The translations under genes and the position numbers were made by a program. From the NCBI GenBank assembly GCA_964637655.1, contig CAZWUZ010000050.1, positions 3,902 through 16,030 of the forward strand: 12,129 bases of DNA, in the 5' to 3' direction. The notes under the pieces were generated by a model that saw only the letters and a program-made list of their open reading frames with translations, was not told the DNA's origin and searched no databases. Numbering within the stretch: the stretch's first letter is position 1; every line of letters starts with the position of its first letter. Source of the DNA: CAZWUZ01 sp964637655 [NCBI: uncultured bacterium] (GTDB lineage: Bacteria; DAOPZR01). Of the stretch, positions 1 through 6,650 are shown piece by piece.

Positions 1-1
1 G

Positions 2-31
2 TTCACCACAGAGCACGCAGAGCACACAGAG
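2..31 (+). repeat. left inverted repeat of the GxxExxY cassette
   Basis: It starts TTCACCACAGAGCAC and is built of degenerate 9-bp steps resembling C(A/G)CAGAGCA. It matches the reverse complement of 507-536 at 28 of 30 positions. Both differences, at 17 and 26, are A/G transitions. Confidence 0.85.
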
Positions 32-114
32 AACGGCGGAGGATGAGGGTGGCTCCCGCACGCGGGAGCGAAAGCATAAGGACAGGCGGCAGGATGTCTG
101 AACCGGAGGAATGC

Positions 115-504
115 ATGGAAACGGAAGCCTATCCGGAACGGGAACTGACTGAAAAGATTATCGGGGCAGCGATGGAAGTGCATCGCGAAGTCGGCCCGGG
201 ACTGCTTGAATCCGCATACGAAGAATGCCTTTGTCTGGAACTCGGTAGACGGGGAATGCGGTACTCCCGCCAGGTTCCCCTGGCCTTTACCTATAAAGGG
301 GCGCTAATTGATAACGGGTATCGCCTGGATTTTGTGGTGGAAGACACGGTTCTGTTGGAATTGAAAGCGGTGGAAAAACTGCTGCCGCTGCATCAGGCAC
401 AGTTGCTGACGTACCTCCGCCTCTCCGGTTTGCGGGTGGGAATGCTGATCAATTTCAACGAAAAACTGCTTAAAAACGGCATTAGGCGACTGGTACAGTC
501 ATAG
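115..504 (+). CDS. GxxExxY protein, PD-(D/E)XK nuclease-like fold
   Basis: A protein of 129 residues, the usual size of the GxxExxY family. The name-giving motif is G29-L-L-E32-S-A-Y35. A PD-(D/E)XK-like core follows: D72 in RLDF, then E82-L-K84, then Q96 and Y100 in the helix after it. The family is grouped with restriction-like nuclease folds, but its substrate and biological role are not established. I prefer the ATG at 115 because GGAGGA (105-110) sits just upstream and the conserved domain starts right after it. In-frame ATGs at 94 and 43 give longer products with unconserved heads. The gene is bracketed by inverted repeats and has no obvious partner. Its composition is somewhat less GC-rich than the neighbours, which fits an acquired element. 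Confidence 0.85.
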   Translation: METEAYPERELTEKIIGAAMEVHREVGPGLLESAYEECLCLELGRRGMRYSRQVPLAFTYKGALIDNGYRLDFVVEDTVLLELKAVEKLLPLHQAQLLTYLRLSGLRVGMLINFNEKLLKNGIRRLVQS

Positions 505-506
505 CG

Positions 507-536
507 CTCTGCGTGCTCTGTGTGCTCTGTGGTGAA
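507..536 (-). repeat. right inverted repeat of the GxxExxY cassette
   Basis: It is the reverse-complement partner of 2-31. It lies immediately after the TAG stop (502-504) and eight bases before the -35 box of the next promoter. A transcript through it could fold into a long hairpin with the left copy but lacks a U-tract, so I do not call it a terminator. Confidence 0.85.
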
Positions 537-544
537 AAAGAAGT

Positions 545-574
545 TTGACCGGAGGGGGCGGGCGGGTGTAGAAT
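545..574 (+). promoter_or_regulatory. sigma70-type promoter for the AIM24/HD operon
   Basis: TTGACC (545-550), an 18-bp spacer and TAGAAT (569-574) match five of six consensus bases in each box. The predicted start is near 581, giving a leader of about 40 nt before the ATG at 620. The -10 region lies inside a 13-bp string, GTGTAGAATACCC (566-578), that recurs in the minus-strand promoter at 8230-8242. Confidence 0.7.
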
Positions 575-619
575 ACCCTTTCGGCAAATACGGGCGGCAG
601 CCCGCAACGGAGGCAGGCC

Positions 620-1408
620 ATGCAATCCCATGAAGTCGACTACGAGATCTTCGGTGACGACATGCAGATCGTCGAGGTGGAACTCGACCCGAACGAGACG
701 GTGATCGCGGAAGCGGGGGCGATGAACTACCTCGAGGACGGGATCACCTTCGAGGCGAAGATGGGTGACGGCTCCGCGGCGAACGAGGGGATCATGGGGG
801 CGCTGCTCAACGTCGGCAAGCGGGTGCTCACCGGCGAATCGATTTTCCTCACGCACTTCACCAATCGCGGGCAGGGAAAGAAGCGGGTGGCGTTCGCGGC
901 CCCCTATCCGGGCAAAATCATCCCGATGAACCTGGCACAGCTCGGCGGGGAACTGCTCTGCCAGAAGGATTCGTTCCTCTGCGCGGCACTGGGGACGAAT
1001 ATCGGCATCGCGCTGGCCAAGAAACTGGGCGCGGGCTTCTTCGGCGGCGAGGGGTTCATCCTGCAGAAACTGCGCGGCGACGGCATGGCGTTCGTCCATG
1101 CCGGTGGCACGATCATCAAGAAGGAACTGAATAACCAGTCGCTGCGTATCGACACGGGGTGCATCGTCGCGTTCACCCCGGGACTGAACTACGACATCCA
1201 GCGCGCGGGAAACCTCAAGTCGATGTTCTTCGGCGGCGAGGGAATGTTCCTCGCCACGCTGTCGGGGACGGGGACGGCCTGGCTGCAGTCGCTGCCGTTC
1301 TCGCGCCTCGCGGACCGGATCATCGCGCACGCGCCGAAAATGGGCGGCAGCGCCAAGGGTGAGGGGTCGGTGCTCGGCACGGTCGGGCGGATGCTCTCGG
1401 GTGACTGA
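620..1408 (+). CDS. AIM24 / TIGR00266 family protein
   Basis: A 262-residue protein with the typical length and layout of bacterial TIGR00266 (AIM24) proteins. It has an N-terminal beta-rich stretch with an EAGAMNY-type motif at about 31-37, then FLTHFTN, a central [10 protein letters not shown] segment, and two similar glycine-rich strands ([14 protein letters not shown] and [14 protein letters not shown]). The eukaryotic relative AIM24 is mitochondrial. The bacterial members are soluble, have no assigned reaction, and are thought to adopt a double-stranded beta fold like TRAP proteins. There is no signal peptide or membrane segment. GGAGG at 609-613 sits six bases before the ATG. It heads an operon with two HD-domain genes, separated from the next start by one base. 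The function is not known. Confidence 0.9.
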   Translation: MQSHEVDYEIFGDDMQIVEVELDPNETVIAEAGAMNYLEDGITFEAKMGDGSAANEGIMGALLNVGKRVLTGESIFLTHFTNRGQGKKRVAFAAPYPGKIIPMNLAQLGGELLCQKDSFLCAALGTNIGIALAKKLGAGFFGGEGFILQKLRGDGMAFVHAGGTIIKKELNNQSLRIDTGCIVAFTPGLNYDIQRAGNLKSMFFGGEGMFLATLSGTGTAWLQSLPFSRLADRIIAHAPKMGGSAKGEGSVLGTVGRMLSGD

Positions 1409-1409
1409 C

Positions 1410-1979
1410 ATGGCCGACTGCGGCATTACGCGTGAGGCGGCGCTGGCGCTGCTGCGCGAGCACGTGCGCAGTGAAAACATGGTGCGCCACTGCCTGGCGT
1501 CGGAGGCGGTGCTGCGCGCGCTGGCGCGGCGATTCGGGGAGGATGAGGAGCAGTGGGGCCTGGCGGGGCTGCTGCACGATGTCGACGTGGAACTGACCAA
1601 TGCCGATCTCAGCGTGCACGGCCTGGAAGCGGAGAAACTGCTGGCGGCGCGCGGCCTCGACCCGGTGATCGTCGAGGCCATCAAGCGGCACAACGAACTG
1701 GCGCACAACCTGAAGCGGGAGACGAAACTGCAGCACGCGCTGGCGGCGGGGGAGACGATTACCGGGCTGATCACGGCGACGGCGCTCGTCTACCCCGACA
1801 AAAAACTGGCGTCGGTGAAGGTAAAATCGGTGACCAAGCGGATGAAGGAAAAGGCGTTTGCGGCGTCGGTCAGCCGCGACATCATCCGCGAATGCGAACT
1901 TATCGGACTGCCGCTGGACGAATTCGCCGGGATTGCCTTGTCGGCGATGCAGTCGATCAGCGGGGAACTGGGGCTCTGA
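1410..1979 (+). CDS. HDIG-type HD domain protein with a substituted metal ligand
   Basis: A 189-residue HD-superfamily protein related to the small stand-alone HDIG proteins. Visible features are H27, the H56-D57 pair in GLLHDVD, H70, H94, and a family tail (VKSVTKRMKEKAF). HD proteins are usually metal-dependent phosphohydrolases, but the substrate of this subfamily is not known. The helix that normally supplies the last aspartate (commonly read as A-D-E-L-T-G) here reads A-A-G114-E115-T-I-T-G, so the aspartate is replaced by glycine. Metal binding may be weakened, or E115 may stand in. The ATG at 1410 lies one base after the upstream stop; a GTG at 1401 in the same frame is a less likely start. 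The ribosome site is weak, so translation is probably coupled to the upstream gene. Confidence 0.88.
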   Translation: MADCGITREAALALLREHVRSENMVRHCLASEAVLRALARRFGEDEEQWGLAGLLHDVDVELTNADLSVHGLEAEKLLAARGLDPVIVEAIKRHNELAHNLKRETKLQHALAAGETITGLITATALVYPDKKLASVKVKSVTKRMKEKAFAASVSRDIIRECELIGLPLDEFAGIALSAMQSISGELGL

Positions 1980-1980
1980 C

Positions 1981-3159
1981 ATGCCGGTACGCGAACTGCC
2001 GCTCAGCCAGGCGCGCGAAGGACTGATTCTCGGGCGTACGGTGACAGCGCCGGACGGAACGCTGCTCGCGGAAAAGGGGGCGGTGCTGACGGGGCATCTG
2101 CTGCTGCGGCTGGCACAGTGGCGCATCGGCAGCGTGCCGGTCTGGGAGGATGAGGCGGTCAGCACCCCGCTGGAACTGTACGAGCGGGCGAAACTGACGG
2201 CGGAGAAGGTCGTCAAGCTGAACGAAGGACTGAAGCGCGGCGGCGAACTGCAGGAGCAGATGACCAGCGTCACGCGGCGCATGCTCGACACGCTGCAGAT
2301 GAAGCGCGAGATGGACTACCCCGCGGCGAAGGGCGTGGTGGAAAAACTGCTCGGGGAGGTGATCGGGCAGCCCGAGGTGATGTCAACGCTGCTTACCGTG
2401 CGGCATTTCGACACCTACCTGATGAACCACTCGCTGAACGTGAGTGTGCTGGCGGTGATGACCGGGCATATCATGGGGCTGGCCCAGGAGGAGTTGCGGG
2501 TCATCGGTGAGGCGGCGCTGCTGCACGACGTGGGGATGACGATCATCCCGTCGGTAATCTGGAACAAGAACGCGCCGCTGACGGACAACGAGCGGTTCGA
2601 GGTGCAGAAGCACCCGATCTTCTCGGCGGACATCGTCGACAAGATCTATGGCATCGATGTCGCGCTGAGCCGCGTGGTCTACCAGCATCACGAGCGCGCG
2701 GACGGGAGCGGCTACCCCAAGGGGCTGAGCGGTGGGCGGCTGACGCGCAACGCGCGCATCCTCGCGGTGGCGGACACTTACGACGCGATGAGCAACCCGC
2801 GCCCCTACCGGCAGGCGATCATCCCGCACGAGAGCATCCGGGCGCTGATTACGCTGGCGAACACGGCGCTCGATCAGGAGACGGTGCGCGCGTTCATCAC
2901 CCACATGTCGTTCTACCCGGTGGGGAGCGTGATCCGCCTGTCGAGCGGGGAACTGGCGGTGGTGGTGCTCGCCAACCGCACCACCCCGCTGCGCCCGCAG
3001 GTCAAAATCTGCCAGAACGTGGACGGCAGGTACACGGCGGACGGCCCCTACCTGAACCTGGCGGTGGATGAGGGGCTGAATATCGCGGAATGCGTGAGCG
3101 ACCCGGCGGTTATCGCTGACGTGTTGGATACCCTGGCCAAACCGGTGTCCCCGGCCTGA
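1981..3159 (+). CDS. HD-GYP domain protein, probable cyclic dinucleotide phosphodiesterase
   Basis: A 392-residue protein. The N-terminal part (about 1-60) resembles the small domain often placed before HD-GYP domains, followed by a helical linker (about 65-130). The HD-GYP domain spans roughly 135-320, with H150, H182-D183, H211, H236-H237, the signature D-G-S-G-Y-P at 241-246, and VADTYDAM with D265. Members hydrolyse cyclic di-GMP (some cGAMP) and control motility, adhesion or virulence. The lysine usually following HD-x-G is M186 here, a variant I believe occurs in other HD-GYP proteins. A C-terminal region of about 70 residues follows. No membrane segment or receiver domain is seen, so the input signal is unknown. 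The start at 1981 follows the previous stop by one base (TGA-C-ATG), the same junction as the gene before. Confidence 0.92.
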   Translation: MPVRELPLSQAREGLILGRTVTAPDGTLLAEKGAVLTGHLLLRLAQWRIGSVPVWEDEAVSTPLELYERAKLTAEKVVKLNEGLKRGGELQEQMTSVTRRMLDTLQMKREMDYPAAKGVVEKLLGEVIGQPEVMSTLLTVRHFDTYLMNHSLNVSVLAVMTGHIMGLAQEELRVIGEAALLHDVGMTIIPSVIWNKNAPLTDNERFEVQKHPIFSADIVDKIYGIDVALSRVVYQHHERADGSGYPKGLSGGRLTRNARILAVADTYDAMSNPRPYRQAIIPHESIRALITLANTALDQETVRAFITHMSFYPVGSVIRLSSGELAVVVLANRTTPLRPQVKICQNVDGRYTADGPYLNLAVDEGLNIAECVSDPAVIADVLDTLAKPVSPA

Positions 3160-3173
3160 AAACCGCCCCGTAC

Positions 3174-3202
3174 TTGACAGCGCGGGGAAATCTGTTTATG
3201 GT
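3174..3202 (+). promoter_or_regulatory. sigma70-type promoter for topA
   Basis: TTGACA (3174-3179), an exact -35 consensus, is followed by a 17-bp spacer and TATGGT (3197-3202). The predicted transcription start is near 3209, leaving a leader of about 58 nt. It begins only 14 bases after the HD-GYP stop codon, and no terminator is visible between them. Confidence 0.8.
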
Positions 3203-3266
3203 ACAGCGCGTTGCGCCATGAATCAGGCGGCGTTGCGTGTGCGTATATGCCGCTGAAGGAGCAGGT

Positions 3267-5393
3267 ATGCTGATTGTCATCGAATCGCCCAACAAGAGCA
3301 AAAAAATCGGGGCGCTGGCCAAGGCGCCGGTGGTCGCCACCGTCGGTCATTTCCGCGACCTGCCGGACAAGGATCTGGGGATCGACCTGCAGACCTATGT
3401 GCCGACGTTTGTCTATACCGCGCGCGGCAAGAAGGTGGCGGGGCAGTTGAAGAGCGCGGCCAAGGGTGAGGACGTCTATATCGCGACCGACCCGGACCGC
3501 GAGGGGTATGCCATCGGCATGATGGCCTACGAGGAAGTCAAGAAGATCGCCAAGGCCTGCTTCCGGCTGGAAATCCGCGAAATCACCCCCAAGGGGGTGA
3601 AGGAAGCGTTCGCCAAGGCCATCCCGTTCGAGAAGACCAATTACGGACTGTATGACGCGTTTCTCGGGCGGCGGGTGGGTGACCGCATCGTCGGCTACAC
3701 CCTGTCGCCGCGGGCGATGCGCACCCTGCGCGGCAGTTTCAGCGTCGGGCGCGTGCAGTCGCCGGCGGTGCGCCTGCTGGTCGAGCGCGAGCGCGAGATT
3801 CGCGCCTTTGTCCCCGAAACCTACTGGAAACTGGCGGTACAGCTGCGCAAGGAGGAAACGTCATTCCTCGCGTGGCATACGGGTGACCGCTTCAAGGAGA
3901 AACCGGTCGCGGACGCCATTTTCGGGCGCATCACGGCAGCGACGACGGCGCAGGTCACGGACGTCAAGACGCGCGAGGAGCGCCGGCGCCCGAAGGCGCC
4001 CTTCACCACGGTCGACATGCAGGCGACGGCAAACGCGCAGCTGCGCATGGCGCCCGAGTACTCGATGAAACTGGCGCAGGACCTGTTCGAACACGGGCTT
4101 ATCACCTACCACCGTACCGACAGTGTGCGGCTGGCCGATGATTTCATCACCGAGATCCGCACGTATGTCGAGGGCAATTTCGGGAAGCAGTACCTGCCGG
4201 CGGCGCCCAACGTCTACAAGTCGAAGAACTCGCAGGCGGAGGCGCACGAGGGCATCCGCCCGACGGCCCTGCAGCCGGTGGCGGAGATCGCCGCGCTCAT
4301 GGCGGGCGAAGGACTGACGGACGAGCATCGCACGCTGTACGAACTGATTTTCAGCCGCGCGGTGGCCAGCCAGATGACCGAGAGCATTTACGACGGCACG
4401 ACCGTGCTGTTTGACGTGGCGGGCGAACCGTTCAAGGCGACGGGGAGCGTGCTGCGCTTCGACGGCTACCTGAAACTGTACCACGAACTCGAGGCGGAGA
4501 AGGAAAACGACCCCGACCAGGACAAGGCGGCCGAAGAGGACGCGGAGAACCAGCAGCTGCCGGCACTGGCCGCGGGGGAGACGGTGGCCAAGGAGAAGGA
4601 CCTGCTCGAAGAAAAGCAGACCAAGCCGCCGGCGCGGTTCACCGAGGGACGACTGGTCAAGGAACTGGAAAAGCGGGGCATCGGGCGCCCGTCGACCTAC
4701 GCGGCCATCATGCGCACGCTCAAGACGCGCGACTACGTCAACAAGCAGAAGGGGCGGCTGGTGGCGACGTGGAAGGCGGAGAAGCTGATTGATTATCTCG
4801 CCGCGCGCTACCAGTGGATTATCGACTACGAACTGACGCGCAGCTGGGAGGAGACCCTCGACCGGGTGGAAGAGGGGAAGGACCACTGGCAGGCGATGGT
4901 CAAGGATGTCTACACCAAGATCAACACGGTGCAGCCGGAATCGGCAATCTCCGGGCCGCCACGCCCCCCGGGCACGCCCTCGCCCAAGCAGCTGTCGTAT
5001 GCGCGGGCGCTTTCGGAGCAGACGGGCATGCCGCTGAGCGAGGAGCAACTGGGAAGCAGCAAGCTGATCTCGGCGTTCATCGACGAGGCGCGGAGCAAGT
5101 CACGGTCAGTGGCGCCGCTGAGCGGCAAGCAGATGGCGGTGATCACCAAGAACGCGCCGCCCGAACTGGTCAAGCAGATCGAGGATGGCGACGTGCTGGC
5201 CGGGCGCGACTTTCTCGACACCTTCTTCGCGGAACTGAAGCAGAACCGCACGGCGCGCTACAAGCGCGGGCGCGGCGGCAAGGGCGCGGCGGAGAGTGCG
5301 CCCCCCGCGGCGGATGGCACCACCATGACGCCGGCGGTCAAGAAAAAGGCCCCGGCGAAGAAAAAGGCGGCAGTGCGCAAAAAAAAGTCCTGA
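3267..5393 (+). CDS. topA: type IA DNA topoisomerase I (zinc-finger-less, lysine-rich tail)
   Basis: A 708-residue type IA topoisomerase that relaxes negative supercoils through a 5'-phosphotyrosine intermediate. The Toprim domain shows E6 (VIESPNK) and D75-P-D77-R-E79-G. SVGRVQSPAVRLL (about 159-171) precedes the active-site motif G-L-I-T-Y281-H-R-T-D-S, with Y281 as nucleophile. GIGRPSTYA lies near 470. Two details differ from the common bacterial form: Y81 replaces the acidic residue after the DxDxE motif, and histidine follows the catalytic tyrosine where methionine is common. There are no CxxC zinc fingers. Instead, two related modules with an S-x-K-Q start (about 570-612 and 617-660) are followed by an alanine/lysine-rich tail (about 685-708). 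AAGGAG at 3256-3261 sets the ATG at 3267. The gene has its own promoter. Confidence 0.95.
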   Translation: MLIVIESPNKSKKIGALAKAPVVATVGHFRDLPDKDLGIDLQTYVPTFVYTARGKKVAGQLKSAAKGEDVYIATDPDREGYAIGMMAYEEVKKIAKACFRLEIREITPKGVKEAFAKAIPFEKTNYGLYDAFLGRRVGDRIVGYTLSPRAMRTLRGSFSVGRVQSPAVRLLVEREREIRAFVPETYWKLAVQLRKEETSFLAWHTGDRFKEKPVADAIFGRITAATTAQVTDVKTREERRRPKAPFTTVDMQATANAQLRMAPEYSMKLAQDLFEHGLITYHRTDSVRLADDFITEIRTYVEGNFGKQYLPAAPNVYKSKNSQAEAHEGIRPTALQPVAEIAALMAGEGLTDEHRTLYELIFSRAVASQMTESIYDGTTVLFDVAGEPFKATGSVLRFDGYLKLYHELEAEKENDPDQDKAAEEDAENQQLPALAAGETVAKEKDLLEEKQTKPPARFTEGRLVKELEKRGIGRPSTYAAIMRTLKTRDYVNKQKGRLVATWKAEKLIDYLAARYQWIIDYELTRSWEETLDRVEEGKDHWQAMVKDVYTKINTVQPESAISGPPRPPGTPSPKQLSYARALSEQTGMPLSEEQLGSSKLISAFIDEARSKSRSVAPLSGKQMAVITKNAPPELVKQIEDGDVLAGRDFLDTFFAELKQNRTARYKRGRGGKGAAESAPPAADGTTMTPAVKKKAPAKKKAAVRKKKS

Positions 5394-5410
5394 ACAGAAC
5401 ATCCCGTGGC

Positions 5411-5436
5411 GGCGTCAGGAAGCAGTTCCTGACGCC
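5411..5436. terminator. perfect hairpin between convergent genes, no U-tract
   Basis: An 11-bp perfect stem (GGCGTCAGGAA / TTCCTGACGCC) with a four-base loop lies in the 83-bp gap between the topA stop and the end of the TerB-like gene. Neither strand has a T-run directly after the stem, so it is not a classic intrinsic terminator. Its position suggests a bidirectional transcription stop or 3'-end protection. Confidence 0.55.
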
Positions 5437-5476
5437 GTACGTGTCTGCGGCCGCGGCGTATCAGCGGGGAGCGCGG

Positions 5477-5950
5477 TTATGAAGCGGGGCGGAGGCGGGC
5501 GCGGGCGGCGGCCTTGCAGCGGCCGTAGTCGACGGTGCTGATGCTGAGGGCGGCGGCGATTTTCAGCACGCGCTGCTCCTCGGCGCCGTCGAGATGCCCG
5601 TCGGCGGCAGCGACTTCGAGCAGCAGGTCAAGCAGGCGGAGGCGCTCGGGGTAGGGACGACCGCCCGCGACGGTGCGGACGAAGGAATAGCTTTCCACCG
5701 CCTGCGCGTCGGCGGTTTCGGCGAATGCCAGCAGCCCTTCGGCGTCAGTGGCCGGCAGGGCGAACTCCCGCTGCAGTATGGCGGCGGCGGCGGCGCGTTC
5801 AGCCGGGGCAAAATGTCCGTCGGCGGCGGCGGTTTTGAGCAGCAGGACGGCGAGGGCCACCTCGCGCGCCTGCGGGTCGCGGGTCGGGGCGCTCTCGGCG
5901 AGCGCGGCGGGGCGCAGCAGCAGGTTGCGTACGGTATCAAGCAGGGCCAT
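5477..5950 (-). CDS. TerB-like (tellurite resistance TerB family) protein
   Basis: A 157-residue all-helical protein with the internal duplication typical of TerB-like domains. Two similar segments contain A-A-A-D-G-H-x-x-x-x-E: one at about 41-51 (D44, G45, E51), the other at about 114-124 (D117, G118, E124). The acidic residues are the likely metal-binding positions of the family. Despite the name, most such stand-alone genes are not known to confer tellurite resistance, and no other ter genes are seen. It has no signal peptide. It is the last gene of the minus-strand operon and its ATG overlaps the end of the HAD gene by 14 bases; GGAG lies eight bases upstream. Its exact role is unknown. 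Confidence 0.8.
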   Translation of the reverse strand: MALLDTVRNLLLRPAALAESAPTRDPQAREVALAVLLLKTAAADGHFAPAERAAAAAILQREFALPATDAEGLLAFAETADAQAVESYSFVRTVAGGRPYPERLRLLDLLLEVAAADGHLDGAEEQRVLKIAAALSISTVDYGRCKAAARARLRPAS

Positions 5951-6647
5951 CAGTGTTCTCCAGCAGCGGGATGAGTTCCGTCAGCGAGTGCACAGTGTCA
6001 TAGACGCCGCCGACGGGCACCTCGCTGTAGCGCCAGGCGGGGAAGATGCGCATGAGCACGGCGCGGCAGCCGAGCGCGATGGCCGGGGCGATCTCCCCGC
6101 GCAACGAGTCGCCGATCACGGTGACGGTGCGCGGGTCGCGTTCCCCGATAACGGTGTGCAGCGCTTCCCCGGTTTTCTGCGCGACGATATGCACGGCGGC
6201 GAAGTGGCGGCGCAGGTCGTTGACGGCGATCTTGCGCTTCTGGATCGCCTGCACCCCGAGCGTGTAGAGGATCAGCTCGTATGTTGTCCCGAGACGTTCG
6301 AGCACGGCATGGGTATCAGGGAAGGCGCGCGGCACGTCGTCGTAGACGCAGCGCCCGAGAGCGTCGAGTTCCTGTTCGAGCGCCAGCGGGCAGGGCAGGT
6401 GCGCGCGACTGGCAACGCGGCGCGCGGTCTCGGTGAGCGACCAGGGGAAACGGTCGACAGCGAAGCCGAAGGCGGCAACCGCCTGCCCGTCGATCTCCTC
6501 CTGCAGGTCGCGGATGGCGGCGCGGTCCATGCCGGCATCGGGATACGCGGCGGCGATGCGGTCGACAGCGGCGGTGATGGCGGTCTCGTAGAGCGGCGCG
6601 GTGGCAATCAGCGTATCGTCGAGATCAAAGACCAGCGTGCGCGGCAT
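5937..6647 (-). CDS. HAD-superfamily hydrolase
   Basis: A 236-residue haloacid-dehalogenase-type phosphatase. Motif I is F-D8-L-D10-D-T (nucleophile D8, acid/base D10). Motif II is L-Y-T129-L-G, motif III is K158 in AQKTGE, and motif IV is G-D180-S-x-x-G-E-I. The helical cap lies between motifs I and II (about 16-105), as in type C1 members such as phosphoglycolate phosphatase or pyrimidine 5'-nucleotidase relatives. All four motifs are intact, so it should be active on a small phosphorylated metabolite or a phosphoprotein that cannot be named from sequence. The ATG follows the stop of the CNB gene after three bases and lacks a clear ribosome site, which suggests translational coupling. It overlaps the TerB-like gene by 14 bases. 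Confidence 0.88.
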   Translation of the reverse strand: MPRTLVFDLDDTLIATAPLYETAITAAVDRIAAAYPDAGMDRAAIRDLQEEIDGQAVAAFGFAVDRFPWSLTETARRVASRAHLPCPLALEQELDALGRCVYDDVPRAFPDTHAVLERLGTTYELILYTLGVQAIQKRKIAVNDLRRHFAAVHIVAQKTGEALHTVIGERDPRTVTVIGDSLRGEIAPAIALGCRAVLMRIFPAWRYSEVPVGGVYDTVHSLTELIPLLENTDGPA

Positions 6648-6650
6648 GAA

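Larger units (their letters stand above)
2..536. mobile_element. GxxExxY gene cassette bounded by 30-bp inverted repeats
   Basis: A 30-bp inverted repeat (2-31 and 507-536, two mismatches) encloses a single small gene. The right repeat begins two bases after that gene's stop codon, so the gene and repeats form a compact unit of about 535 bp. No transposase is present and the left flank is only one base long, so a target-site duplication cannot be examined. I infer a non-autonomous mobile or repeat-associated cassette. The repeats could instead be copies of a genome-wide intergenic repeat that happens to flank the gene. Confidence 0.5.

Noticed and set aside
482-2291. Two long minus-strand open frames (482-1774 and 1320-2291) opposite the AIM24/HD operon
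   Set aside because: They cross several convincing plus-strand genes, are low in complexity and match no family.
3218-3256. 12-codon open frame (MNQAALRVRICR) in the topA leader, ending in the ribosome-binding site
   Set aside because: It has no ribosome-binding site of its own and no run of a regulatory amino acid; a frame this short is expected by chance.
3861-5048. 395-codon minus-strand open frame opposite topA
   Set aside because: An arginine/leucine-rich antisense shadow of a well-supported topoisomerase.
5379-5386. Run of eight A near the end of topA as a slippage site, or as the T-tract of a minus-strand terminator
   Set aside because: It encodes lysines in the normal basic tail and the frame ends properly right after it; on the minus strand it lies too far from the hairpin to act as its U-tract.
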